A stretch of 64,000 nucleotides of DNA from Celoporthe dispersa (lineage: Eukaryota; Ascomycota; Sordariomycetes; Diaporthales; Cryphonectriaceae): NCBI GenBank assembly GCA_016584495.1, contig WAID01000003.1, forward strand, positions 5,102,501 through 5,166,500. Reading direction: 5' to 3'. A model generated the notes under the pieces. It worked only from the letters and a program-made list of their open reading frames with translations. It made no database searches and was not told the DNA's origin. Position numbers and translations under genes: made by a program. This document shows positions 1 through 11,941 of the stretch, piece after piece (the stretch's first letter is position 1; the number at the start of each line of letters is the position of its first letter).

Positions 1-1658
1 CCTGGGTTCTGTGCTAGTGAGTATAGCCAGGAAGGTAAGCAGTAAGATACTGCAACGAAATGAGTTGCATATCGCCGCTGACGTGGTTCCCGTCCGTCTC
101 GCTGCGATTACCACACGGCAGGAGTGTGGCCCGCGAGTCCAGCCCGCATCCGCCGCAACCCCCCCTACCCCTCCCAGGACAGAGGAGAGAGAGAGAGAGA
201 GACAGAGAAAAGAAGAAGAGGGGGTGGGAGGGGGTCGCAGGGTGTGTCCCACAGGTACCTACCGTAGTCTAAATCCCGAGTCCACGGTCCCCCGAGGTCA
301 ATCTAGTCCTGATTTGTGTCACCTGGGCCGGAGAGTAGCAGCAACGGCGTCGTACGCCATACGTAGGACCAGAAAGTGAGCAGGAAAAGGGAAAGAAAAA
401 AGAAGGGAGACACAGCCCACTTGTGTCCAGGTCAAGGCGAGAATGATCCCGAGGGCCTGGGTTGACCCGTCACATGGACAACCACCGTGCTCTGCAAGGC
501 CGTGCACAGTTCGAGATGACAGAGGGGGGGAGGAAGGGGGGGGGGCAAAGGCGAGAAGAGGCCGTAGTACTCGGCTCGTGTCCCTCGGAGTCGCACCAGG
601 TGAGACCTCTCTTTTGTCATCTCGAACGGTATCATGGTGGGCGTTGTTTATCTCGCACTCCTGGCCTGGCATGACAGGTGACCATCGCGTGGAGGTGACA
701 CGGGAGATGCAGATGACGCCGACCGCGGACATACGGTGAATCCTTCTCTCTCTCTCTCTCTCTCTCTCTTTCTCAACAGGATGGATGGTGCCTCTCTCTT
801 CGGGATTTCCATGCAGATGCCGATCTGGGCCGGGCTCGATGACCTCTTGGCAATGTCATATATAGCGTCTAAAGGAATGACGGTCTCTGCAGGGCCAATC
901 CCGCTAGCGCGGGAATCTGATGCTTGAGGGTGTCTGCTTTTTTTCTTCTTCTTTTCTTTTTTTTCTTTTTCTGAGGTACCAGGAGAGAGAGGCGGCGGCG
1001 GGAAGGACAGGAAGAAAAAAGCACCTGACGACATCGTGATACGTCCTGCCGAGACGTCGGAACACCCAAAAAAAAATAAAAAGGGAAAAAAAATAAAAAC
1101 ATACGGGCCCGAGGGGCTGGTATGGCCTCTGGAGGGTGACTGACGCAATGGTGAGAGCTGTAACCTGCTCCACCCACCGGCACATCGTGTAGCAGGAGAC
1201 CGGCCGTATCGGCCTCGTACCGTAGCACCCTTCTCTTTGACCGCCCCCCCCCCGGCAAGGCCCTCTTTCTTCAGGTCGAGAGCACCACAGCGAGGCGGAG
1301 GGGAGGGGATGGGTCTTTGCCTCGAGCTCGTTCAGCAGCCAAGCCTTTGCCAGCAAGGCCATCCCTAGGTGATCACTTGGGTAACCGTCCTGACCACTCG
1401 GTGGCACTGGGATCATGGACAGTGCGACGGTGAGACTCTGCTGTCTCAGGCGATGAATGACCCGGGAACGGACTGGAACCTGGGATCTTTTTTTTTGTTT
1501 TTTTTTTTGTTAAGGATCCACGGATGCCGGGCGGGGGCCGACATGGCTCAGTCGGGAGAACCAGATTCTGGGTTCCGTACCGCCTCAGGTAGTGGTCGTC
1601 CTTTTTTTATTTATTTTACTTTATTTTTACTTTGTCCTGCGTGTCTTGTCCAGCTTTT

Positions 1659-1689
<31 letters not shown>

Positions 1690-2914
1690 GCCGCCTTGTG
1701 TTACTCCAGCATCGCATCTTCGCATCGTCGTGGCGGGCCCTGTCTCGAGATGCACGTAGCCTGCCTGCAGTGGTGGTGCCGGCCTTGGTCAAGTGACCTT
1801 CTCTCTACTGCTGCTGCTCCTCTTCCCGGACGATACCGGGGTTACGGCCGGACAGGCGACCTGGATACGGCGACCACTTTGTGCGCAAGGGAGGGCCAGA
1901 GGACGAGGGAGCGCAGGCCTGCAGGTCATCGTTCGCCGACCACCGTGCAGCAATTCTTATGCCTGTAGCCGCTGCGAGATTGGCGAGGTCATACCGAGCT
2001 GGATCCGGACGCACCTTGCTGCAGGCCCCTCCTTGTGCTTCCACACCTGCGGCCTCACGCGGTGGCGGCCCGGACTCGTGGTGGCCACGAGTCGCGTGAT
2101 GCTGGTGGGCGCAGACTAGCAGGTAATAGCCGGTAGAAACCCAGCCCTTTCTTTGCGCAGCGCCCCTTAGCTGGCATGGTGGGTGGTATAGGACCTCTCT
2201 GCCTTGGGCCTCAGGAAGATCGATCTCGCCTGCCCGCCCCACCGCGAGGGCCGTGAGACGGCAGATCTCATCTCTTTTTTTTCTTCTTTCCCTCCCCTTT
2301 CCAGGACCGTGGGCCGCTGCTCGAGTTCTCCGCCCTGGGCCATTGCGCTGGGTGGTGGTAGTGGTAGCGGTGGTCTGCTGCTGTGTAGAAGCAGAGTCAA
2401 GCCCAGCCAGGCCAGCGCCTGGGTTCTCCTGGCCCTGGGGCCAAGCTCTGCGTGTGCGCGGTAAAGTTTGTTAGCCCGCCGGTTCCGTTTCTGGGGCTGG
2501 ATCTTCACCGAGATCTCGCGGGAAATGCCGCTGCCGTCGAATTTGGCGTGCTTGACACTTAGAGAACCACATGGGAGATCCCAGTCGCATGGTAACGATC
2601 CTGACTCCACAAAAAAAGGGAGACCGTTTCTGCCAATCGTTGCAGAGCAGGCGTCGACAGGGGGCTACAGGGGACGCCTGGCCCTGACAGCGGTGTTGCC
2701 AGTTCAGGGTGAGGTCGCGAGTGAAGGGGGCGCATCGCCAGAGGAATTGACAGTCATGTAGGCACCAGGACAAGAGGCCAGCCTTGGGTCTGGGCACCGC
2801 TGCCTCTCTTGTCGTCGGCAAGACGCCCTCGTAGTCCCGATGCCGCCGTCCACGCCTCCTCCCCTTATACCGCCGGCAACACGGTGCCAAGGGAGGGAGA
2901 GAGTATGTTGGTTT

Positions 2915-3048
2915 TGTGTGTGTGTAAGTGAGTGAGTGTGTGTATTGTGTGTAAGTGAGTGTGTGTATTGTGTGTAAGTGAGTGTGTGTATTGTGTGTAA
3001 GTGAGTGTGTGTATTGTGTGTAAGTGAGTGTGTGTATTGTGTGTGCGT
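2915..3048. repeat. 23-bp minisatellite (GT-rich)
   Basis: A 23-base unit begins at 2944, 2967, 2990, 3013 and 3036, with almost no change between copies, and is flanked by a degenerate partial unit from about 2915. Each unit contains ATTGTGTGTAAGTGAG followed by a GT run. The reading frames through it (Thr-His-Thr repeats on the minus strand) are artefacts of the repeat. Confidence 0.9.
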
Positions 3049-3362
3049 GTCCCCAAGCAGCCTCGGGACCGACATGCTTTTTTGCTGGGCCAGACAGGGG
3101 TCTGCCTTGCGTGCACACCCAGAGACATCCCCGTTGTTCTGCGCCTTGGTCCTAGGGTGAGATCGGCAGGCCGTAATTTATCCTGTGAAATGAAGCAGGA
3201 ACGCAACGGGGGGAGCCCACAAGGCCAGCGGTGCGTGTTACGGTAGTAGGCGTGCCTCGACGCCCTGGGACGAATATGCAAGCCCCTGAATGTGGAAGAG
3301 AAACCTCGCGAAGGCCCAAGGGGCCCTCCCGAGGTCACGTCGATGGCTAGCAAACACATACA

Positions 3363-3403
<41 letters not shown>

Positions 3404-3417
3404 ATACACACACACAC
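3363..3417. repeat. (CA)n microsatellite
   Basis: About 55 bases of almost pure CA dinucleotides, with two TACA interruptions near the 3' end. It lies in the gene-free stretch. Confidence 0.9.
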
Positions 3418-6400
3418 GGGGAGGTCCACACCGATAGGATCCTCCCCAGGCACCAGTCGTCAGGAGCTAGGTGACGGAGCTGTACACCTGGTGCTCGACA
3501 TCAGGATGGAGGACCGGGTGGCCTTTCCGGCCAGCATTGCCAAGGAATCAATAGCTGGCAGGTCGATGAGACGTCACCTGCATGCGACGGCGGAGGCCAG
3601 CAGACTCATCTCCAGCTGCTGTGGCATTAGTACGTCCGAGCCATGCGGTCTCTCGACGAGACTGGAGACGACGCACCATCAGGCGAGTGGTCCCGCGCTG
3701 TGGTCCTCCCGCAGGAGGGTCTAGGAGCTCTGCCAGCTGCATTTCGGACCACTGGCCCCAGGTCCAAGCCGCCGGCGGCATGCGTTAGTCCAGAACCCTG
3801 GGCCTGCAAGGTCACGGATCTGCAAGATGGTCTGGTCAAAGCGGCTGCAGCACGATCGAGAGGCGAACGAGAGAGAGAGAGATGCTGATGCTGGTAAGGC
3901 CGCTTACGATGTTTGATGGCTGGGTTGCCTGCGGGTCCTCCAGATCGGGCCGGGGTTCCTCTGCGCAACCCCCCCCCTCTCCCCTTCCCAGGTGCAGAGA
4001 ATTCTCAGCAATCAAAAAAGAATTGACGCACCAGCGCACCAGGCCAGGAAGAAGAGGCGCCGCTGAAAACCTTGTTCTGTCGACCCCTGCACCCTGATAC
4101 CCGGTGTCATCAATCTGTGAGGCGCCCGATTTGGAACAAGGGCAAGCTCCTACAGTTCAGTTGATAGGTGCGTCAGTGGGCATGGGAATGCCACAGTCTC
4201 ACCGGTCGGGACAAACCCAGCTTAGTAGTCGCAGGCCGGAGACGTAGGCCTCTCGACTATTATGTTGCTCCTGAGGACGCCCGGCGTCAGGCTAGGAGGA
4301 CAATCTCATATGAACAACATTCATTGGCTGGATGGTGTGATCCACAAGAGGGAAGGGCCCAGACAAGTGGAAGAGAGAAGCAAAAAAAAGAAGAGAAAAA
4401 ACAACCTGCATGCTGCATGTCGCCGTCTCCAGGACTGTATCGCAAGGGTGATGGTTCGTGCACGCAGTCTTGCATCGACAGGCAGCATCCGCGCGTATTC
4501 GTGTTTGTATACTTGTAGCAGTCGAAACTCGGCTGATGGTCCTGCACTGCTCAAGCTCGTATGAGACCCCTCTCGCCGTGCCCAGCCATGAGATGGCCAG
4601 GGTGGGTTGGCTGTCCGTCTTCTGCATGTCAGACCAGAGCTTGGGCGGTCCGTCTCGCGAGCGAGCCAGGGATCAGGTCAAGGTATCAACTATCAGCACA
4701 ATGTCCGAGATTGACAGCGCCGGGCCACTGAGGGTGAAACACTCCATATGAGATCGCGGCTCAGATCATCTCCCCGACACGCATCCTAAACCCGCGTGTA
4801 GAGCAACAGCGACCTGCCAGATCAGAGCCGAGTGCGAGTTGCTTCCAGTAGCAGGATTCTGCTCTGAGAGGGCTGCCGGCTCGAGGTATGACGATCTGAT
4901 TCGAGACATGCCGGGTGCACTGCGGCGGTCTTTGCCATAAACGCGTTGGGGTAGCGAGGACGGCGGGGATGGTTAGACAGACCTCGGTTCCTCCTCCGCA
5001 TGGGTGAAAGGGCGTAGGGGCGGCACCATACCTATGAGGAAGGGAGGAGGCCATCTCGGTACCAGATTCCATGTCCAACTGCTGGGTGACGAGTGGAGAT
5101 GGTCCTGCCTCTGGAGGTCGGGAGCGTTTCGATTCAGGGCGAGATGAGCCTGCCCGCGGCCGGGGCCCCTCGGGAGACTGATCAAGGAGGAGATGGACCC
5201 CAGGGGTACGAGACTGGGGAGGCCACGAGATGGCCTTGCATCTCGACGCCTTAGCGAAGCAAGGAGAGCGGGGGGGTGAACGGGCAAGGTTATGTTTTGC
5301 TCAGCCGCATTTTGTTCCGTGCCTTCGTCGAAACAAGCAGTTCCTGCGGGCAAGGCCTGGAGGCAGTAATTTCCCGACGTGGAATCCTCATGGGGGGGGG
5401 CTGGCTGCAGGACTGTAGTATCAGCCACTAAGTAGGGAGAAAGACTTTGATTCTACTCTGGTACCAGACTTGAGTCGTATCGAGTCGTATCGAGTCGTGA
5501 ATAAATTATGCACCCGCAGGAAAGGAAAAAACCTACGAGTAGGAAAGGCATGTACGGTTTTTCCTTTTTGGTTTTTTTTTTCTTTCCCTCCTTCCCTTCT
5601 TCTCCTTTTGGCTGGCATCCGAGGTCCAAGCAAGGGGTTGTTGATTGTGGTCTTCTGTGACATTGTGCAACGTCAAGGTTCATCAGACTGGACGACAACA
5701 ATTCCGAAACCCGCTGCTGTTACTGGGTGGTACGAGGCCATTTTCGGCAGCTTGAGGTGTGCTGTGATTCGACACATGATGCTGACCCCACCGAAGTCTT
5801 GCTCTTTTTTTTTCTTTCTTTCTTTTTTTTCTTCTTTCCATCTCTTCGTAACCATAGGCAAACCCGACAAGGGAGGTCTCAATCTCGCCCTTTTGCATCG
5901 GCTGCCGGAGATGCTTTGTTGTGGGGGTCCAATATATGAGCGCCAGATGAGACAAGGCCCATCACGGATGATGGTGCTGTAAAGAAAGAAAAAAAATCCC
6001 GTCAGTGCTAGGTTAAACCTAGCCGGACCATCAACAGGCCAGGCCGCACGGTGACAGCAGGGCTTCGGAAACGGATCTTCATCGGCTGGGACTTCAGGGG
6101 CCCCAATTCCAGCACCCCAGCTCCGTGGTCAGAAACCGGATGACAGTGCATACGGGTCAGGGGTGCCCAATCGCGAATCAGCGCTTGTCACTGACAGCAA
6201 CCTAACCCCGTCATGCCAGATCGCCCCAAATCGATGCTCCCGGCAGATCTGCAGGATCGACCAATCGCATCTGCGGGGCCCCCGTCTCTGGAGCCAGTTG
6301 ACAGGTCGAGTTGCCAGAGCCTGCGCACAGGGCTGCGGTACTAGGTAGGTGTGTGTGTGTGTGGTTCGTAGTGTGTGGTGTGTTGCGCCCTGGTGGCACA

Positions 6401-8819
6401 AAACGTAGCAGCCTTACTGCTGACCTCAACCTCGACAAGGCTGTGCGTATTGTTCTGGCCACTGTTGCGCTGGAGGGCGTGCAGATGCTCGTCGTGGGAT
6501 TCTGCCAGCCACGCGGAACAAACAAGAGACCCCTCTTCTGAGACGGGTCGCTCCTCTCTCTCTCTCGCTGTCTTGAGCAGGAACCCCATGCAGGAGGCTG
6601 CAACCCGGCTTGTGCACCTGTGAATCTGAAATTGCAAAGTCTTGTCACGTAGCCCCAAGTCTCGTCACCTATCCAAGGTGGCGGTACCTTTTTTTTCCTT
6701 CTTTTCTTTCTTCCTTTCCTTTTCTCTTCCTTTTTCTATAAATTCGTCTCGTGCAATCGTTGCAGAGTTTGGGTTGCTCCGGAAGCTACTCGGATGCTCT
6801 ATGCAATTTAGGGTTTTGACAGGTCGGCCGTCGTTCTGCTCACACGCCTGGATGCCAAGTCAGCCGCCTGGCGCCAGTGGCGGTTCAGATTCCTTGGGCC
6901 CCAGCTTTGACGGTGACAAGACGACCGGATGAGCGAGCTGTGACGACTTGGTGACTGGTGATCCAGTCCTGCAGACCAGTTTTCGGGGTGAGCTAGCAAC
7001 GTGGCAGGACCTGTGCCCCTTTGCTTGGCTGTGCTGTTCACTGCGCATGCGAGCCGGCGGCGTCGCTGTAAGACAGCTGTGGACAAGCTTGTTTATGACA
7101 CCGGAGTGGCGGCTGCCAACAGCGACAGGCGTCAGCGCTGAAACCCTGGTCTTGCAGGGACCAAAGACGAGATGAAGAATCTGACGTGGGCGTATCATCT
7201 AGAACCTTATTGAACACCCCCCCCGGCCCGCCGCCCCGGGGGGGACATGGTGATGCATGTGGGCTGCGCCTCGAGCGAGTTCCTCCCAAGTTTCCAGGTT
7301 GATCTGATGTTTGATAGACTGCACTGCAGAGCGATTGGCTGGGTGAAGAGACAGCTGACGCAGAGGAAACAAAACGAGGCGGATCGCAATGCTCGGAAAG
7401 CCGGGAGAGCATAAGGTTTGTCCTCTAGCCCATCTCCGGCGTGCTTGAACTCCTGGGTGATGCTAGCGAGCGGATCAAGGCCTGTTCGTTCACTACCGAC
7501 GGGATGGTTCCGCCGCCGTGACGTTGACGGATCGAGACGCCATGGGAGATCTAGACCCTAGAGCTGGCCAGCCCGCGACCGCGGGCGGGCAGCGTCGTGT
7601 GTGGTGTGATGACAAGCCAGCCGTCGCGCCTGTTAACAAGAAGCAGCAGCAGCAGCAGCAGCCGGTGGCATCATGAGCACACAGGCATAGGTCCTGTGAC
7701 GAGGCTGTGATCTTGGCCGTTGCGACGCCCCCCAGGGACCGGGTCCTAGGCCGAGCCCCTCGCCAAGGCGCGCGCAGACTTGTCGGTTCTGTCATAGCGG
7801 GCCAGCGGGCTAACGCGCAACCGGTCGGGGCCATGCTGCTATGGTGCATAGCACGCGCAGCGAACCCGTCCTATCAGACATTTGTAATAGTACAGACGTG
7901 GCCCTCTCGCCCACCGCAGCGGGCCAGCTCCCAAGGAGTCGGTAACACTTTCACCTAGCGACATGAAGCCGGCTCGGGTGCGGGTGCGGCCAATGCGACC
8001 GAAAACATTCGGGGTTTCTTCTCGAGGACCTAATGACGGGTAGAAGATGCCTTCCCACGTCAGCCTACAGGAGAGCTGCCACGGCCTGTCTGAAAGACAC
8101 CGCCCATGGGGACGGCGTGGGCGCTAGCAGCCTCGACAGCCAGCGCGGTTGGTGCGCCTGGCAGGTGATAGAACAAGAAGCAGGAGAGAAGGGAAAGATA
8201 AAAATCAAATCAAATCAAATCAAAACCTAGGCCTGGTCATAGGTCGAGTCCCGACCGGAGTCGATAAGGTTTCAGTCACTGTGGCGCGGTGACGCCGATG
8301 ACATGACAAGCTCTTGTCGACGGCAGCATCGAGAGCTGGCGGGCGGATACGGGGGCTGCATGTGCCTTGATGGGACGCTGTCGAGGCAAGGAGGAGCTGC
8401 AGAGACCTACGTGGCGACACGTCGATGATAACACACACCCAAAAAAAAAAAAAAAAAAAAAAGGAAAACAAAAACAAGTACCTGAATACTTTGATATCCT
8501 GCACGGGAAAGTACGTACTGTGTACTGTACATATGGTGCACAGTAATTGGAGAGGCAGGAGGTACCCGGATACAGCGTACTACTACGTACCCTACCTGCC
8601 CACAGCGGGACCTTCTGATTGGGACGGAAGGAGGAAACCTTAGGTAAGCCCCTCCCAGGTAGTACCTGCCAGTATCTGGTGTGTGTGTGTGTGTGTCCCA
8701 TAACCGAAAAGTGACGACCTGGACCTCTTTTTTTTTTTCTTTCGACGACGGAGTCAAGCAGAGTCATCCGTCATGCACCACCAACCAGTCCATCACATCC
8801 ACCCCCTCAGCCTGTCTGT

Positions 8820-8872
8820 CTCTCTCTCTCTCTCTGTGCGTGTGTGTCTCTCCACACACACACACACACACA
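8820..8872. repeat. compound (CT)n-(GT)n-(CA)n microsatellite
   Basis: A CT run passes into a short GT run and then a CA run. The GT and CA arms are complementary, so the stretch could fold back on itself. Confidence 0.85.
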
Positions 8873-8985
8873 CCTACTCGGACCAGCCCCTTCTCTACCT
8901 AAAAGAGAGAGAGAGAGTGTGTGTGCCACTGTCCACCGTGTCAAGTCAGTCCTGCCAAAGACCAGGTCATGAATCGAGTCGCAGC

Positions 8986-9015
8986 GCTATGGTAGTGTGT
9001 ACCCACTACTATAGC
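8986..9015. repeat. inverted repeat, 12-bp arms
   Basis: Left arm GCTATGGTAGTG (8986-8997) and right arm CACTACTATAGC (9004-9015) are complementary at 11 of 12 positions, with a G-T wobble at the remaining one and a 6-base loop. Related CCATAG/CTATGG arms follow within the next 50 bases. No function can be assigned from sequence. Confidence 0.6.
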
Positions 9016-10397
9016 ACCTTAGTACGAGATGCTACCACCATAGCACTGCTACTATGGCACATAGTATGACTCCGAGTCCGTCCCTGGATTAGACACAAGG
9101 GACAATGTCTGTTCTATCTCGTCACTCACCGTCATGGCCCAGTGAGCCGGCCAGCCGACAGCCAGCCAGCCCATGTTACCCAGACCTGCCCCTTCGCCCC
9201 CCCTTTTTTTTCTCTTCCTTTTCTTGTTTTGTATAGCCCTTTCTTTTTTTTTTTCCTTCTTTTTTCCCTCCCTTTTCACCCTTTCTTAACGGCCTCTGGA
9301 GCTGTTCCTCTCCGGTCGGGGGGAGGGGGGGGGCAGGATGAGATGATGGACAGCAGGCTAGCACGCATGCATGCCGTGCCGAGTACGTGCATATCATGCG
9401 TGGTGTATGGTTCGCATGCGGCCATTATAGTACCAAGAGCAATAGGATTGCTCTTCTTTTTCTTCTTTTTTCCTCTTCTGCACGTCCCGTCCCGGTATGT
9501 CCCGTCGTGTATGCTCGCCCGCTCGCCCGCTCGCCCTCTCTTCTTCCCCTCCTTGGCCGACGGGTCTATTCTGCGCAGGAACATGGTTCATATACTATGT
9601 AGTATCTACGAGGGGGGGTGGTACGTGGTACGCTCTGCAGACGGAATCCTCCTTCTTGTCTGTCCCCACCATCCGCCCATCCATCCATCCATCCAGTCCA
9701 CCCTGGGGAGCCGACAATTGTTTTGTCAGGGCCCCTTGGCGCGGACCCATACCTCGAGACCCAGAACCCGCAGCTACCACACACACACACGCACACACAC
9801 ACAGCACTACTGTGTGTATGCATCGACCTTGGGCGGACATGGACCAGGAGACATACGACAGCAGGACAAGGGGGCCAGGGGGACCAGACCGTGGGCGTTG
9901 ACAATCCCGGTCCCACCACGAGCCTTGCACCACCGCCCACAACCACCACCACCAACACCCACTACCAACAGCACCCCAGCACCAGCAGACGCCATCCGTA
10001 ACCCGCAGCGGGTCCCTCGTCCCCAAGGTGCCCCTTGTCGTCGGCCGTGTCTCTTCTCTCCTCCTCCCTGTCACTGCGCCAGAATGGAGCTCCCAGAGAG
10101 GGCCAGGTCTTGGCCAAGGTTCTCTCTTTCTCTCCCCCCCCGGTCTCTCTCTCTCTCGCCCTCCGCCCTCGCCCAGGCTCCATCCTCCCTCCTCCCTCCT
10201 CGCCCTCCCTGGGCGACGCACGGAGTTCGGGTAGCAGCACTAAATTTCTCTACTGTCCTTCGCCCTTCCCTCCACTTGTTTCCGCCAGCCCCGTCGTCAC
10301 ATCACCCACCGTCTTTACATACGGCACGGGATGGAGACGGGGCTCGCTATGGATCCCCCATGGATCGTGTTATGGGTACTGTATACGGGGTGACAAG

Positions 10398-10601
10398 GCC
10401 TTTCTCTCTCTCTCTCTGTCTCTCTCTCTCCCTCTCTCTCTCTCTGTCTGTCTCTCTGTCTCTCTGTCTCTCTCTCTTGTCACTTCTCTCTCGCGCTCAC
10501 ATACACACACACACTCTCTCTCTCTTCTCTCGACCTCCCTTCCCTGTCCTCCTCCCCCCTCCCTCCCCACCCCTCCCTCTCTCTCTCTCTCTCTCTCTCT
10601 G
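10398..10601. repeat. (CT)n-rich microsatellite block
   Basis: Two CT arrays (about 10398-10480 and 10573-10601) lie on either side of a short CA array and C-rich sequence. The block creates long spurious Ser/Leu-rich frames on the plus strand and Arg/Glu-rich ones on the minus strand. Confidence 0.85.
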
Positions 10602-11116
10602 TGATCGTCCGGAACTGTGGTGGGTGGGTATCGTGCTGTTGTCACCCACACCCCCCATGTCTCGCATGTCTGGTCCTCTTCAGGCTTAGCCCCCTCAACA
10701 TCGTAGAGCATCTCTACCCAGCCCGGCGTCTCTTCCGCAGTCTGCCAGGATCATACATTAAACCATTTTGACGCCTCCCTTTCTCTCAAAAACATCCCTC
10801 CGCCGGCTGCTGGTCTAGTCTTCTTCTCCTCCTCCTCTCTTCCGAAGCGCGGGCCCCATCCTCATATGGTGTGTGTGTGTGCGTGTGTGTATGTGAGAGA
10901 GAGAGTGTGTGAGTGTGTGTAATGACTGCTGGCTAAGCACCTGTCAGTTTCACCTGAGCTCCATCCCATCTTTCTCCTGCCCAGTTGAAGATTTGCTTTG
11001 ATCAATCTCTCTCTCTCTCTTCCTCTCTCTCGCTCTCACACTCTCAGCTTGTTACCTCTTTTGGCACAGCCTCCCGTGCGCTCATCCGTCACCACTGGTG
11101 TGGCCCTCCTCGACTA

Positions 11117-11153
11117 CTTTACCACCACCACTACTACTACTACTACTACCTGC
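11117..11153. repeat. (ACC)n-(ACT)n trinucleotide repeat
   Basis: Trinucleotide run of three ACC followed by about seven ACT copies, in the CT-rich region upstream of the homeobox gene. It may lie in its 5' leader. Confidence 0.7.
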
Positions 11154-11941
11154 TTACTACCCGAAAACCTTCCGTCAACCTTTTTTTTTTCCCTCTCTCT
11201 TTTCTTCCTCTTTTCTTTTTTTTCCTTTATATACTTTCTCTCCTCTTCCTCTTCTCGACACTACCCACCAGCCACACTCCTCTGGTGTTCTACAAAGAGT
11301 ACTCGACCTCCTGGCGCCCACCATCCCTTTTCTTCTTGTTCCTTTCTTTTGAATACCACCTCCCCAGCCTTGCTGTGTCCTTGCCTGGTCGGTCTTGTAC
11401 AGTTCGTCCAACCGCAGCAGAGCACGACCTTCATCCCCGACGACAGCCTTGTCTGCCTGAATAGATTCGCGCATGGACTACACGCCGGCGAGGCCATCAT
11501 AACCTCGCACCAACGCCGATCGAAGAAGAGGAAGAAGAAGAAAAAAAAAAGAAAAGAAAAACTTGGAATCCCATACGCAGCCATACTATCTACGCCAAAA
11601 GCCGCTTCAGGATCCTGACTTACTTTTGGGGTTGGGCTCAAGGTAAGACATCCTCCATCAGCTGGGAAAGGTGCCGGGGAGAGACAAGAGATCTCGTCTG
11701 TCCGACTGCCAGACGAGAAATTTCCCGAGACCCTCTTGCTGATGAGCGGGAAGGAGGTTTCCAGTAGCTCCAGCGGGCCTTCTCGAAGAGTGTCTCGCCT
11801 GGTTATGGAAGGCACGCCTTACTCGACTGAGCGCAGTGACTTCTACCACAGCCGAACTGAACAGGAAGCCAAGATGTCGATGCTCGCCATGGCCACGCCA
11901 ACCCCCACCCTCCCTTTCGTCACATCTGGGACGAGCCCAGG

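Larger units (their letters stand above)
1..11941. other. gene-free stretch upstream of the homeobox gene
   Basis: I see no supportable protein gene, rRNA or tRNA here. The open frames are short or low-complexity, overlap on several strands and show no domain or splice structure. The longest (about 9142-10689, plus strand) is mostly Ser/Leu/Pro/His from CT and CA repeats. What the stretch does hold is polypyrimidine runs (for example 941-975, 5570-5610, 5803-5850, 6688-6740, 9203-9290, 11180-11250), dinucleotide repeats, a 23-bp minisatellite and a set of inverted repeats near 9.0 kb. The last kilobase is CT-rich and may be promoter and 5' leader of the homeobox gene; it contains short upstream ATG frames, for example a nine-codon one at 11474. 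Non-coding RNA genes cannot be excluded. Confidence 0.7.

Noticed and set aside
2471..3118. Thr-His-rich minus-strand frame
   Set aside because: Created by translation of the 23-bp minisatellite; all three minus frames give similar repeats.
5471..5499. three tandem copies of a 10-base TCGTATCGAG-like unit
   Set aside because: Too short and isolated to be a CRISPR array or a known regulatory element.
8240..8265. T-arm-like sequence around GGTCGAGTCCCGACC
   Set aside because: A local hairpin only; no complete cloverleaf or A-box upstream.
9142..10689. 515-codon open frame on the plus strand
   Set aside because: Composed of Ser/Leu/Pro/His from CT, CA and C-rich repeats; no domain, no plausible start context, overlapping frames on both strands.
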